Source: Cephalopachus bancanus (taxonomy: Eukaryota > Chordata > Mammalia > Primates > Tarsiidae). From it: a DNA stretch of 64,000 nt. Within the stretch, counting starts at the first letter, position 1, and each line of letters starts with the position of its first letter. Under the pieces are notes generated by a model. The model did no database searches. It was given only the letters and a program-made list of their open reading frames with translations, and was not told the DNA's origin. The stretch lies in NCBI GenBank assembly GCA_027257055.1, contig JAPVLO010000007.1, forward strand, positions 930,001-994,000. Direction: 5' to 3'. Made by a program: the position numbers and the translations under genes. Of this stretch, positions 12,101 to 22,306 are shown piece by piece.

Positions 12101-13335
12101 GTTGCCCAGGCGGGTCTTGAACCTGCGGGCTCAGGCAATCCACTCACCTCAGCCTCCCAAAGTGCTGGGATTACAGGCTGAGCCACCAAGCCCGGCTTTT
12201 TGCCCTGATTTAAGTCTTGTCTAGTATTACATTCCTGAATGCAGCTTTCTTATTCATATTTTGCTTGGTAACCAGGTATAGTTGATCTTGTTTTTTGTTT
12301 TGTTCTTTTGAAACCTCTGAAGATCGTACGATAGCATGATCTTGTAAAATGTCTCAACATTTGGATTTATCTGCTTTCTCATGACTAGATGCAGTTAAAT
12401 ATTTTGGCAAAATTGCATCATACATCCTCATTCGATCAGTGAAGAGGCACATAGTATCAGATTGTTCTTTTATTGGTCATGCTAAGTTTGGTCACATGGT
12501 TAAAGTGATGTCAATATTTTTTGTCTTTTGACCTCTTCCTATGAGCAATGACTAAATAAATATACTTCTAATGCCACTGCCTTTTACTTTTCTTGATACT
12601 TAAAAAATGTGCTTATACCTCTGTTACTTGATTCCTTGACTTGAAGCCTCCTCTGGCCTCATCATGGAAGATGGAAAGGATGAGAAAGTCAGCATACCTG
12701 TGCTGCTGGGCTCCTCCTGCCTTTCTCTTTCTCTTCGACACTTCCTATTTGTTACCTTTTTTAAAATATAAACTTTATCCAGTAATGATAAAAGTGACTA
12801 AAAACGTCTTTCAGGTCTCCATTCTCAGTCGCTTAGGTGAGACTTACCCACGGAAGGGTGAGTTGTAGTAGCTAGAAAAGACTGGCAAAAGAACCGGGAG
12901 CAGCAGTTTTGCAGGTGCAGGGGCGTGCCTGTTGGTAGACTTTGGGTTTGGGTTTGGGTTTGGACTGACTTGGACCGTTGTTACGTGTCATCTACCTCAC
13001 TTTGAACGATGATGAACCATACTTTGTGTGTTCATGTTTGACTCCTCTTGTCTTAAAAGTTTTAGACTCCCATCTGAAGGGTGGCGTGATCTTCCGGTGT
13101 GATTTTCTGCAGTAGCTAGCAGCAGAAGACTCATTTGAGACCCTCAGCTGTCTCCTGCTTTCTCCCTTCTCTCCAGCCTTTCCATTTCTGTGTCTAAGTG
13201 TGCCTTTTCTTCTCTCCAGGTCTCCCAGTTGCTGGGCAAACCTCAGAATTTGTGAACCAAGTATTAGAGAAAACTGCAGAAGGCAATCCCACCGGAGGCC
13301 TTGTAGGACTGAGGATACCAACATCAAAAGTGTAA
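1..13335 (+). CDS. CREBRF: CREBRF (CREB3 regulatory factor), C-terminal 220 residues, spliced, 5' end outside window
   Basis: Coding exons are 1-160, 1124-1313, 3749-3822, 4503-4625 and 13220-13335, all with GT/AG introns and continuous phase. They total 663 bases, i.e. 220 residues plus TAA, equal to residues 420-639 of the 639-residue human protein. The product is a nuclear bZIP-like regulator that binds CREB3-family factors, promotes their turnover and affects the unfolded protein response and fat storage (family knowledge). The sequence shows a basic region rich in R and K (about residues 521-545, including [17 protein letters not shown]) followed by a weak leucine-zipper segment (about 550-570) and a conserved tail ending in PTSKV. 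There is no frameshift or premature stop. The upstream exons, including most of the acidic N-terminal part, lie before the window. Confidence 0.97.
655..905. repeat. Two opposed Alu fragments
   Basis: A decayed sense left arm (GGGTGCAGTGGC... CTCTATAAGG) is followed directly by an antisense left-arm fragment that ends in CCACCATGCCTGGCC. Divergence is high, so both are old. Confidence 0.7.
925..1070 (-). repeat. Antisense Alu fragment with internal 14-bp tandem repeat
   Basis: Antisense left-arm Alu sequence. The unit GTGCTGGGGTTACA is repeated about 3.8 times at 997-1049, where a normal Alu has one copy. Confidence 0.8.
1124..1313 (+). CDS. CREBRF: CREBRF exon 6
   Basis: It is bounded by an ACAG acceptor and a GTAAAT donor and codes residues 473-536 from the second base of Gly473. 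It holds the start of the basic region ([13 protein letters not shown]). Length is 190 bases. Confidence 0.95.
1497..1785 (-). repeat. Alu, full length, young subfamily
   Basis: Antisense dimer flanked by a perfect 16-bp target duplication TGGTATTTATGCTTTT (1481-1496 and 1786-1801). It lacks the ACTTG pentamer in the left arm, the mark of the youngest elements here. Confidence 0.95.
1871..2170 (+). repeat. Alu, full length
   Basis: Sense dimer with a (TAAA)n-type tail and a 17-bp target duplication TAAAAATAAAACATTTT (1854-1870 and 2171-2187). It keeps the ACTTG pentamer. Confidence 0.95.
2580..2873 (-). repeat. Alu inside the L1 fragment
   Basis: Antisense dimer, J-like and diverged, starting in a GTTTTGTTTGAG tract and ending CACGCCCAGCC. 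Confidence 0.9.
3078..3362 (+). repeat. Alu inside the L1 fragment
   Basis: Sense dimer of the lineage-specific type, flanked by an imperfect duplication of AAGCTTTCA / AAGCTTCCA. Confidence 0.92.
3749..3822 (+). CDS. CREBRF: CREBRF exon 7
   Basis: A 74-base exon after a pyrimidine-rich TTTTACAG acceptor. It codes the rest of the basic region ([14 protein letters not shown]) and the start of the zipper-like segment, to the first base of Asp561. The donor is GTAAAC. Confidence 0.95.
4085..4326 (-). repeat. Alu, antisense, lacking its right-arm end
   Basis: It begins within the right arm (CGCAGCCTCAACCTTCTGGG) and ends AAGCCCGGCC. A T-rich linker lies at about 4208-4226. Confidence 0.85.
4503..4625 (+). 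CDS. CREBRF: CREBRF exon 8
   Basis: A 123-base exon between a TTACAG acceptor and a GTAAGA donor. It codes residues 561-602, including the segment [17 protein letters not shown], which continues the helix. The following intron is 8.6 kb. Confidence 0.95.
4626..5410 (+). other. CREBRF: CREBRF intron 8, proximal part without recognisable repeat
   Basis: No gene, RNA or repeat is recognised. Bases 4890-5200 are less A/T-rich than the flanks and may be part of an old repeat, but I cannot name it. Confidence 0.5.
5411..5713 (-). repeat. Alu, full length
   Basis: Antisense dimer starting in a TTTTATTTTATTTT tail and ending CACACCCAGCC. It directly abuts the retroviral retrocopy on its right. Confidence 0.92.
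5750..6429 (-). repeat. Retroviral U3-R (3' end of the retrocopy)
   Basis: U3 begins at TGAAGGAGG (6429 downward), just after a purine-rich AAGAGGTGGGAA. A TATA-like TTAAATATA (about 5857-5849) lies about 25 bases before the inferred start of R. The polyadenylation signal is the complement of 5772-5777. The R end is followed at once by the A-rich tail instead of U5. Confidence 0.75.
6602..7000 (-). pseudogene. Open frame in the retroviral retrocopy, possible env remnant
   Basis: A 132-codon open frame whose first codon is TTG; the first in-frame ATG is residue 17 (6952-6950). Residues about 104-123 form one strongly hydrophobic segment suited to a membrane anchor, followed by a nine-residue tail ending in KY. 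The position just before the polypurine tract fits the end of an envelope gene. No signal peptide, fusion peptide or cleavage site is visible, so it is not a complete envelope. It could also be an accessory product of multiple splicing. Confidence 0.4.
7380..7398 (-). other. Candidate retroviral primer-binding site, tRNA-Ile-like
   Basis: On the minus strand TGGTGG...TACGGGGA lies directly after the inferred U5. It resembles the complement of the tRNA-Ile 3' end (TGGTGGCCCGTACGGGGA) with a four-base internal stretch replaced by five bases. The tRNA comparison is from memory. Confidence 0.5.
7475..7556 (-). repeat. Retroviral R repeat (5' end of the retrocopy)
   Basis: Matches 5750-5834 over about 80 bases, including CAATCTGTGAAAGGTG and the AATAAACTTTAC signal. 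The shared text stops at TCTATTTCTTA, where U5 follows here and the A-rich tail follows in the other copy. Confidence 0.8.
7583..7876 (-). repeat. Alu, full length, young subfamily
   Basis: Antisense dimer with a 15-bp duplication TTTAAAAGCATTTTC (7568-7582 and 7877-7891). Very close to the local consensus and lacks the ACTTG pentamer. Confidence 0.95.
7950..8243 (-). repeat. Alu, full length, diverged
   Basis: Antisense dimer starting in a T tract before GAGTTGGAG and ending GCGCCCAGCC. It retains the pentamer region as CCCAGTTGCCC. Confidence 0.92.
8417..8700 (+). repeat. Alu, full length
   Basis: Sense dimer flanked by GAAAAACTCTA (8406-8416 and 8701-8711). Intermediate type, pentamer present. 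Confidence 0.95.
8895..9179 (-). repeat. Alu, full length, young subfamily, inserted in an L1 tail
   Basis: Antisense dimer. CTTTTTAATTTTTTT occurs on both sides, placing the insertion in the T-rich (complementary poly-A) end of the L1 that follows. Confidence 0.93.
9180..9310 (-). mobile_element. L1 3' end, antisense, lineage-specific type
   Basis: A T-rich start is followed by TTTTAAAGATTGTGGGGTAC, the reverse complement of an L1 3' terminus. The same terminus, much shorter, sits inside the Alu at 43136-43196. The inner boundary is unclear. Confidence 0.6.
9311..9880 (+). other. CREBRF: T-rich intronic sequence, no named feature
   Basis: Runs of TTTCTT and TTTATT dominate. It may be a decayed antisense LINE, but no diagnostic segment is clear. 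The long open frames here are low-complexity. Confidence 0.4.
9890..10017 (+). repeat. Alu left monomer (FLAM-like)
   Basis: A single sense arm ending CTCTAAAACAAAACCAAAAAAAT, flanked by TATGGCAG on both sides. Confidence 0.8.
10285..10578 (+). repeat. Alu, full length, J-like
   Basis: Sense dimer flanked by AAAAATCTGTGCT (10272-10284 and after the A tail). Confidence 0.93.
10638..10955 (+). repeat. Alu with (GATA/AAAT)n tail
   Basis: Sense dimer of intermediate type. The tail has become a GATA/AAATA microsatellite. AAAGGCGTTGGAG precedes it and AAAGGTGTTGGAG follows. Confidence 0.93.
11010..11318 (-). repeat. Alu, full length
   Basis: Antisense dimer after a T tract, ending GCACCTTGCTG. 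Confidence 0.9.
11461..11729 (-). repeat. Alu, old
   Basis: Antisense, strongly diverged J-like dimer from TTGAGACACTGTCTCAC to CACACACGGCC. Confidence 0.85.
11900..12198 (-). repeat. Alu, full length
   Basis: Antisense dimer, intermediate type. TTTTGTCCTGATTT before and TTTTGCCCTGATTT after it are the target duplication. It is the last Alu before the Alu-free stretch over the CREBRF 3' end. Confidence 0.93.
12200..13219 (+). other. CREBRF: Distal CREBRF intron 8, repeat-poor
   Basis: No Alu or other named repeat is seen. A short TTTGGG array occurs at 12941-12963. The pyrimidine-rich tract before the exon 9 acceptor is clear. Confidence 0.5.
13220..13335 (+). CDS. CREBRF: CREBRF exon 9, coding part
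   Basis: The acceptor is TCTCTCCAG. The exon starts with the last two bases of Gly602 and ends at TAA (13333-13335), giving the conserved C-terminus LRIPTSKV. It runs without a break into the 3' UTR. Confidence 0.95.
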
Positions 13336-16300
13336 TCAGCCTCATGGGACCATGGTCAGAAGTATCTGCGTTTGTCACATTATCCATTGTAAATTTCCAT
13401 TCTGTTTTGCATGTCAGTTAGCATTATGTAAACATTTACAATTAGGTTACATTGTTTTAAGAACTAAGTAGCATAGTGAAGCATGATCCAAAATACTTGA
13501 TTATTGCATTTTCAGAGCATAAACCATGGTTAAAACTGCAGCTGGCGTCAGAACTGAAGCTCATATGTTAAAGTAAATGTTTAAGTACAGATTGCAAAAA
13601 GCTGCTGAAGGAAAACATTTTAGAGGAGTGAAATAGTAAAATGCCGAGTACTGTGGCAGGTTTATGCTCTGAACCACACAAAAAAATTGAGGAAGCATTT
13701 TTTTAAACAGTTTAGATTGTTTTTCAGAATTATTGCTTTTTGTTCTAATTTTCCACAACCATTAATCTCACTTCTACATGGCACACCCAGCACTCATGCC
13801 TGTGTGCCATATTAGATGTTCATTGTCAGAGCTCAATATGATATATATAAATACATATATATAAATATATATATAAATGTCTGTGCAAGTAAGAAAAAAA
13901 AGCATATTCTTTGTGCCTTGTATTTTGGGGAAACTATAAAACTGGTAATATTTTGTATGATGAAAACCCTAATGAGGAAAAACAAGATATATAGATGGAA
14001 AAATTATGGGGTTTAAATGTTTTTTTGTTCCAACTTTTTCAAATTTTTTGAATGTATATAGGACAATGTTGAAATGTAGATATATGCCACAGAGTCTGTG
14101 TATTGTATAAAAAACAAAACAAAAAAACAAAAAAAAAAGATGGCTCTAGAAAACTCATATTTCGGTACTTGACCGGAAGAAGACAAATACTTGCACATTA
14201 TTGCGATTGTTTTATTTTTTGTACCAAAGACAAATGCAACTGATATGGCAAACTGCCAGTCTAAGTAAAGTTTTGCACAGCTTACATGATACTGTATGAA
14301 TGTATGAAAAAAAGGAGAAAAAAAAAGAAAAAAAAAAGGTCAGGGTTAGGGATCTTACTGAACTGTGAATTTTATTTCTGTTTGGGTCCAATTATCTACA
14401 GAAGGAGCATCCATACAAACAAATGTTATTTTGCTGTTCCTCTAGTTCGCTTCCATAGTAGATAAGTTGGCAGCCATTTAGGTGTTTGTCTTTTATTTCG
14501 CACTTATTGTAGGAAATTTTAATATATTTCCCTTTAGTAAGCTATTGGTAAAATAGTTTTTGACTTTGAAAATTTTAAAAGATTATTTAGCTTATTGTAG
14601 TATACTTCCACCAAACAACCAAAATAGATTATTTTTATTGTATTATGTATATATGTAAAGAAAGAAAAAAGCTAAAATATCTAATTCTTTAGTTGCCACT
14701 TTTCCAATTGATGTATTATTGTGCATGTAATATTTTCAAAGATCAACACAGGCTTAAAACAAAAACAAAAAAATTTATAGATTTTTATATTTTTGTACAG
14801 GTATTTTCAAACTAGCTTCTTCAAACTTACATGTGACTTATTCTTCTATAGTTTCTAGAATTGAGAAACATTAACACATTTAGTTTTTAGGTGCTCTCTT
14901 TTGTTCCTATAAAACAGCTTCATTAGTCAGTATTTTAACTGTATTCGAGCTTTACCTCTTGATGAGAAACTTCTATGTCAAGGCAGCATTATAAACCTTC
15001 CCCACGGATCTTTTCAACCTGTCTCTTACTGTTTTATTCTCAAACCTTGTGTTTTGGACTCTGAAAACGGTGGCTTAAAAACTAAAAAAAAGAAAAAACA
15101 AATGTATTTAGCAAGAAAAAATACCAAAAATTTCAGACCCAGCTGCTGGCTATATTATCTATTTCTCCTTTACCCTCTGTAGAATCTATTCTTTCATTAT
15201 ACTTTGCCTATGAAGTGCATTTCCTTTTCTTTTACTTCTCCCACCCCATTTGTAAGCTATAGCACATAAAGCTGTAGCTTATGAAGATTTGATTTTAGAA
15301 CACACAGTAGCCACTGAACAGTGTTGCATATACGCTTCTTTGATATCATGAAAAAGAAACTCCGAGAAGGATTGTCTTGACACCTTAGCTGAACTGTGAT
15401 GCACACGATTTTCTGTGTGTTTGGTGGAAATGTACCTGGCTCAAACTGAATGGTTTAATCGAATATAAGCTCCTTGTTTAAAGTTTTCCTTTTTAGGTGG
15501 GAGAAGGCAAAGCATAGGTTTGCAGCTTGGAAGTATATAAAGTCTTGACAGAGTGTGTCTGGTAAATCGAAAAGTGTTCCAAAATATGGCAGTTGTGCAA
15601 TCAGGTAAAAATCGCTTCGTGATAGGGATTCAGCTGATGAGGTTTATAAAATTGCCCCTTTATAGCTGCTCTGTTAGGAATTCTGGTTTTTGATACTTTT
15701 TTCCTGTCTGCAAACCAGAATTTGATTTTTTGGTCTTGCATTTCAAAAAAAGACTTTGAATCTGTTTAGTAGATTCCATATCCTTGCGTTTCAGTGTTTT
15801 ATATGTACTACTTAAGTTAAATAGTTAAAAGCTTTTAAATAGTTGAGCTTTTTAATGTTGACACTTTATTTTGTACCTATTTATATATGTATGTATATCT
15901 TAGAAAAGCACTTTGTTAAAAAAAATTGCATTTTATATGATTCCTGCCATTTGCTGCTAAATCTGGGCTGGTCAGAATGCTGCAGCGATACTTGATCTAA
16001 ATAAAAACCTGGCAGTAAAATGTAGAGTGAAAGTTAAATCCTCTTGCTGTTTTAACTTTATCATAAAGATGACATAGGCAAGCTGTGCAGCTTTACATTT
16101 TAACCAGGGGACTCTGTGGCATTTAAAACCGTCTAGAAATGGTTGTACTTTAATGCCAGTAATAATCTGCTTCCTCTATTGTCATTAAAATATATACGTT
16201 TAGTGTATCACACAAACAAATCTTATAAGGGTCATGTAAAAACCCCAATTGTACATGTTCTGTTTTTGAAAATTGTGGCATGTATTTCCGGGTGAAGATC

Positions 16301-18740
16301 ATTAGAGCCGCGTTCTCTAAAGGTTTTCTGTGTTCATACATGGTATGCAGGCAGCTCATGAGAAGTCCAGAGTCTTATTAAGTGAAGGCATTGTGAACTC
16401 ACCTCAATAAACCCATTGTTCCAAAAGCAGTCATCAACTTTGACTCTAGTCCTACTATGACTTAAAAAAGACAAAAATCTTTCTTCCTCGTTTCAGATAC
16501 ACTGGGTTCTTTCTAGAGTGTGTCTCCGTATGAAAGCATGCTGTCCACTTGCTCTTGTTGAGGTCTCATCTGAGTTTTGAATTGGGTGCCACACTTTTCA
16601 GTCAGTACGATTGCTTGTTCTGCTGTACCATGTATGATTCTTGTCCTTTCCTGTGCCCCTCATGCCAGATAATGATGTGGCTTTATATTGTGCCTTACTT
16701 GTACATTTACAACCAAGCATCTCCATTCCCTCCCACTTCCTGAATCTTTAACTTGGACCTTTTTGGTAAGAGAATCAGAACTATTACAAAAGCAACATGA
16801 AGGATTTCAGATGGGTATGGTTTCAAATTCCCTCTCTTTATAGTTATTTTATATTTGTATGAAGGACCAGTTTTGCATGGTCTTTTAACTTGAGGGGTAA
16901 AGATGAGCAGTCCTTTCACTACATCACTTTCTCTGATTCCATGAATTTGTCATACATCTTCTTTCTGATGCTTGACTTTATTTGCTTCTTAGCAATAGTC
17001 TGCATTTAAAGAAAGGTGTGTTCGTTCATCAACTTGAAATTGACTATTCATTTTTCCAGAATTTTTTAGGAGAAGAGTACCAATTTTGTTTGTTTTATAA
17101 AACAGATGACAAGTCTCTTTCAAAGAAACAGAAGTACAGTACTTTTGAAATACAATGCTGTTAGTTTGGATTTCTTTTTTTATATATACTATTCATACAA
17201 TGATCTGATGTTTGCCTTCATTAATAAAGCTGTTAGTTTATTCACCAAAACGTCAAGAATGGATGTGCTTTTCTTTATTCCATACATTTAAAAACTTTTA
17301 GCTGCTAAGATTTAGTTAATATTCTAAGAAATGAATTCAAGTTGCCTTCAGCAGGAATTAACAACTTATGTTCCCTTTCTTTATATAGTCTTCCTGAAAC
17401 TCTGTTCAAAGTATTTTCTAGTTAATTATGTCACAGAATGTTAGCATCTCTCCAGATCTTGAAACTTGAATTTTGAGAATGCATCGAATTATGCTTTCAG
17501 TGTTAAAGGTTGCGATCATCCTTCTCATGAAGTCTGTTGTGGAAGGCCCCTTCCCGTGGAATGGAGGCTGTTGCCACAACTTTGCACAGAACTGCAGTCT
17601 TGTTCTTCCCTGGGTCATGATGAATACGTCTCACACAGTGCCGTAATACTTGTGGATTCTTTTGTAATCTTTGTAATCTTAATAAGGGCATTATGAGAAG
17701 ATGACTCCATGTTTTTTTAATACTTCAAACACATTGGGATGTAACAATGAATGTCAACTGTAGGAATGGTTGTTTCGTTTTAAGGAATAAGCACGTTGGG
17801 GAAGCTGATGAAAATGTACTACTGAAAGTCACACACTTCGGCGGCAAGTGGGATTATGTGTTGAAGCATAGTCCTCGAGCTAGAAACTGACTGAAGCCGT
17901 AGAAATTACACCCAGAAACTGAACTATGCCAAATTGCCATTTTTATTTAGGAAAGAGAGTTTGGAGGTAGCAGCGAGGGGCTAGAGCCTTAGGACTACTT
18001 CCAAACAGCATTTTGGAATAGAAGCCTTGGTGACTCGCGAAGAGCATGAAGCTGGCTATCTCCGTGTGCCAAGTGGGTGAGCTGGGCTCAGTTCGCCTTC
18101 ATAACCGTGTGACACAGTGATGGAGCTGACTATTCTGGGTGGACGGGCGTGGGACTGACGACTGTCTTGCCCTTCGCCCTTTTTTTTTTTCAGAACCAAA
18201 TAACAGAAATGTGTCCGTGTGTACTGTATCTGCCTTTCCACCACATTCTGATGACACTGTATTCCACTGCCTGCTTTTTGACCTTCTTTCCTAGGATCTG
18301 TCTTGTAGCTTAGTGCGTTTGTGGTCGACAGTGGTATTAGGGCTGACAGCGCAGAAGTCGCAAGCGGTAGGGCAAGAACCCTAAGCGTTCGTTCGCACAA
18401 TGTGGCAGCCTCTTCTGCAGAGTGGCGTGGGGTCCTGTTTGTAACGCCATCATAAATACTCTGTAGTTTTGGTTCCCCCCCAACTGGAGCTATGACACTT
18501 TTTATTGGATTCAGTCTTGTCTCTTGTCTAGAAGAATTTTATCTTGTTGACGCATGAGCTGTTTAAAAATTATTCTATTACTTGTTGGTTAATAGTTGTG
18601 CAGTTTTCATTTCAGGAGAGGCAATGCAAATGTTGCCTTTGTTTTCTGTCACCTTCAACCCCTCAGCACTTCTAGTCAGATACAGATTCATCAGTGTATG
18701 CAACATCCTTTGTAATTTAAAATAAAAAAAGATGAAAAGA
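13336..18740 (+). other. CREBRF: CREBRF 3' UTR
   Basis: About 5.4 kb of A/T-rich sequence after the stop codon without any Alu, L1 or LTR that I recognise. Possible polyadenylation hexamers AATAAA lie at 16000-16005, 16406-16411, 17223-17228 and 18721-18726. The last is taken as the main end because the resulting length agrees with the long human transcript. TGTATATA (Pumilio-type) occurs at 14053-14060 and 14646-14653, and a TA-rich stretch lies at 13840-13880. Confidence 0.8.
18721..18726 (+). terminator. CREBRF: Distal CREBRF polyadenylation signal AATAAA
   Basis: A canonical hexamer at the end of the repeat-free UTR block. The exact cleavage site cannot be fixed from sequence. Confidence 0.6.
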
Positions 18741-20505
18741 AAAGGTTCCAAGTTGTTTGCCTCGTGCTTTCACCATTCTTCCCTCCCCTGCCTTTCTCTT
18801 GCTTACTGGGGTAATCGTCCTCAAGGAAACCCCCTCCAAGGAAGTCCCTGGTCACAGCAGCAAGTGGCTCATGGTGTTGCCCCTCTTGGCCATGTCCAAA
18901 GAGCAAACGTTCCTTTGACATTTTAGGCTGATTTGCCGATATTCCGGTGAAACTTAACTATTCTATAGAATTACTCATTGGTACAAGTATTTGCATTCTT
19001 CATAGTTTAGAGTATAGTTGGTACTTATTTCTCTTCTGAATCTTTGGGCAGGCGATCTCTTCAAGGGAGATAAAACATTTTGGGTCTCTCCTGATTTAAA
19101 CATTTGTATGTGTTTGTGTGCTTCATCTTCTAAGTCTCCAGGCGAAGCTGTGTGTACCCAGAGATCCTCAAGTCGGGGTCTGGGAGAAGGCCACTGGAGG
19201 AGGGTGTTCTTTCAGCTAACAGACACTTGCTGGGCACTGACTTTGCCAGGACTCATGCCGAGTATGGGCTGTAGAGAGATTAGAGGCCTCTGGGCACTCC
19301 AAGCTGGCATATGAGTAGGATTGCAGATCAGCACCAGAGCTGATAGAGACATGCAAAAGGCTCTGGTCCTGGGTTTCCAAGGTCACAGGCCCCACACCCA
19401 GCGGAGTATGTCAGAGAAGGATTGGCAGACTTGTGTTCCTGACATCTTGACCTTTGAAGAACCCCTTTTTGCTTCATTTGAGTGACACTGAGGCCATCAG
19501 AAAACAAAGGAGACATGGAAGTCCCCTGGACAGCTTCTGTGTCAGGACTTGATCTCTCAAGACCACTGTTCACGGGAGCCTCTGTCAAGGTCCTGGGACT
19601 TTACAGAGCCAGGTCACTACAGTCCTTAGGAAATGAAACCTTGTGTGAGTGGCACCCAGTTAGGTGGGTCATTCAGCTGGTAAGCTCTTTAGCCCACCGT
19701 ACATGGGAAAAGAGTTGGGAAATGCTTGAAGATGCCAACTAAAAGGTTCAGAATGGGAAAGAGGTGTTGGAAAGTCCTTGGGGACAGGGGTGGCATTCCT
19801 TAAGACCCTGCTAAGGGCTTCCTTGTCAGGAACCTCAGCTACTACTCTCAAGGGTCTGGCAGGGCTGGTAGTCATGTCAAGCTAGACCCAGATGAGGAGA
19901 CTAGCCCCAGACCAGCTTATGTGACAGAGAGCGCCAGTTTAAACTGCAGTCTACTCGCTGCACTATGGGCAAATCACACTCATCTCTTAGGGACCAGGCC
20001 AAGTCACAAGGCAGTAGTATGTGGAAGGATGTCTATGTAGGAGAAAATAGAGGCCTTGGAATCTGAAAGCCAAAAAGAACTAAAGCCAAAATCTAACAGA
20101 CACAGTAAACAAAAGCTAGTCTCAACAGCAGTGAACAAAAGAGTTGGGAGGACCCAGTGAGGGCACACCTGTCCCTCAACAATGCTTAAGAGCTGAGGGA
20201 TGGGTCTCCTTGTGGGAAGGAAGGTTGCTGGGTGTTGGAGGGCGGAGTAAAGGGAAGCTGTTTTCTTTAGCTGCAGTTTGGAGATACATCCCAGGACTGT
20301 CGATTGATTACACAGGCATTTTCCCCAAGCAGCATCACATGAAAGGGGTCCCAGGGCATGTGAGCAGATTTGCCCAGTGCTGGCTTTGGGGCTTCCCTGC
20401 CATCCCAAATAGGGAGATTCTATGTGAGGATCCAAATCCCTGAAGTGACTTCAACAAGGTCAACCTCAATTTCTTTAAAAGGTTTTAATCTTAAAACATC
20501 AGGAA
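18741..20505. other. CREBRF-BNIP1 spacer, first part
   Basis: Non-repetitive sequence with no convincing coding frame, RNA gene or promoter signal. Short open frames on both strands lack any recognisable family features. Confidence 0.5.
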
Positions 20506-20509
20506 TGAC

Positions 20510-20806
<297 letters not shown>

Positions 20807-21060
20807 TCACCAGAAATAAACTTAACAAAATGTACAAGGTTTAGGATAAGAAAGACTTAAATACTATGAAGGACACAGAAACTTTAACAAAAGGAAAGAT
20901 ATCCCGAGTTCTTGCACAGGAGCAGTCAATATAAAACTAACAGTTCTAAGTTAAGTTTAAGATGTAATGTCGTCATAAGAAAACATACCAAGGCGGCTAA
21001 AAAAAAAAACCCCAACTATTGTGGTTTACATGGGGAAAAATAATTGCTAAAAGATGCTGG

Positions 21061-21305
21061 CAGGGCTATTTACTTGCTAAGCTATGGTGTGGTCATGTGC
21101 TCTTTGAGCTATGGCCAGGCCATGTTTTCTTAAGCTTTGGCCCCCTCCCCTCCCCTGGGGAAGTGAATCCTTCTCTCTCTCTCTCTCTCTCTCCCCCTCC
21201 CTCTCTTTCTCTCTCCCCCTCCCTCTCTCTCTCTCTCTCTCTCCTCCTCCCTCTCTCTCTCTCTCCAATTTACTTTCTAAATAAACTACATTTCTAATCT
21301 AAAAA
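21061..21305 (+). mobile_element. Short polyadenylated retrocopy with (CT)n core
   Basis: About 245 bases flanked by AAAAGATGCTGG (21049-21060 and 21306-21317). It ends with AATAAA (21280-21285) and, 15 bases later, a run of A. The body has a C-rich segment, a long CT tract (about 21173-21265) and no open frame beyond low complexity. The layout suggests the 5'-truncated 3' end of a transcript, possibly a retroviral LTR R region, copied by L1. The source was not identified. Confidence 0.6.
21173..21265 (+). repeat. (CT)n microsatellite
   Basis: Runs of CT with CCCCTCC interruptions, inside the retrocopy. Confidence 0.95.
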
Positions 21306-21659
21306 AAAAGATGCTGGTGGGGACCAGGGGAATGTGATATTTAATCCTAGCAGATATTAAGACTATAATAATTAAAACACTGTCATTTTGGTGCAATAGA
21401 CAGACCAGTAAAGCAGAATAGAAAGTCTAGAAATAGACTTAAATGTATATGACAAGTCAGTATGGTAAACATGGCATGCAGAACCAGTTGGAAAAAGGTG
21501 GACTCTTCAGTAAATTGTGTTCCAAAAACTGGGTAACCTTCTACAAAACAGTAAAGTTGCCCCTTTACCTCACATCATAAGCCAACATTTATTTCAAAAT
21601 GGATAAAGATCTAAGTGCAACCAACAAACAAAAAGAAACCAACATAAAAATACTGTAAA

Positions 21660-21959
21660 TGGCCAGGCTCCATGGCTCAGCCTGTAATCCCAGCACTCTG
21701 GGAGGCTTAAGTGAGTGGATTGCCTGAGCCCATAGGTTCAAGACCAGCCTGGGCAACTTGGTGAGACCTCGTCTCTACAATAAATCACAAAAACAGCCAG
21801 GCGTGGTGGCGTGCATCTGTAGTTCCAGCTACTTGGAAGGCTGAGGCGGAAGGATCGCCTGAGCCCAGCAGATCGAGGCTGTGGTGGCCGTGAGCATGCC
21901 ACTGCACTCCAGTCTGGGCATCAGAGTGAGATTCTGACTCACCAAAAAAAAAAAAAAAA
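21660..21959 (+). repeat. Alu, full length
   Basis: Sense dimer starting GGCCAGGCTCCATGGCTC, with a pure A tail, inserted in the L1 fragment. Confidence 0.93.
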
Positions 21960-22053
21960 GTAGAAACGTAAACTATTTACTAATAAAAATAAACAAAAGA
22001 GCCACCATTTGTTGAGGGTTTACTCTGACATCTCAATCAAAACTACATGAACC

Positions 22054-22306
22054 CTGCCTCAAGGATCACTTGAGGCCAGGAGTTCAAGATCAACCTGGGC
22101 AACATAGTAAGCCCTCATCTCTACAGAAAAAAAATTAGCCAGGTGTGGTGGTGCACACCTGTAGTCCCAGCTGCTTGGGAGGCTGAAGCAGAGGATCACC
22201 TGAGCCCAGGAGGTAGAGGCTGTGGTGAGTCGTGATTGTGCCACTGCACTCCAGCATGGACAACAGAGGGTGACCCTCACTCAAAAAAACAAAAACAAAC
22301 AAACAA
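22054..22306 (+). repeat. Alu, 5' truncated
   Basis: It starts at AAGGATCACTTGAGGCC within the left arm and ends in a CAAA-rich tail. Confidence 0.88.

Larger units (their letters stand above)
20807..22050 (+). mobile_element. Old L1 (L1M-type) ORF2 fragment, sense, interrupted twice
   Basis: AAATAAACTTAACAAAATG...AAGACTTAAATACTATGAAGG and, after the first interruption, TTTTGGTGCAATAGACAGACC and AAAATGGATAAAGATCTAAG follow the order of L1 ORF2. It is interrupted at 21061-21305 by a short retrocopy and at 21660-21959 by an Alu. Many stops; not coding. Confidence 0.75.

Noticed and set aside
12941..12963. TTTGGG repeats as an interstitial telomere.
   Set aside because: The unit is not the vertebrate TTAGGG and there are only about four copies.
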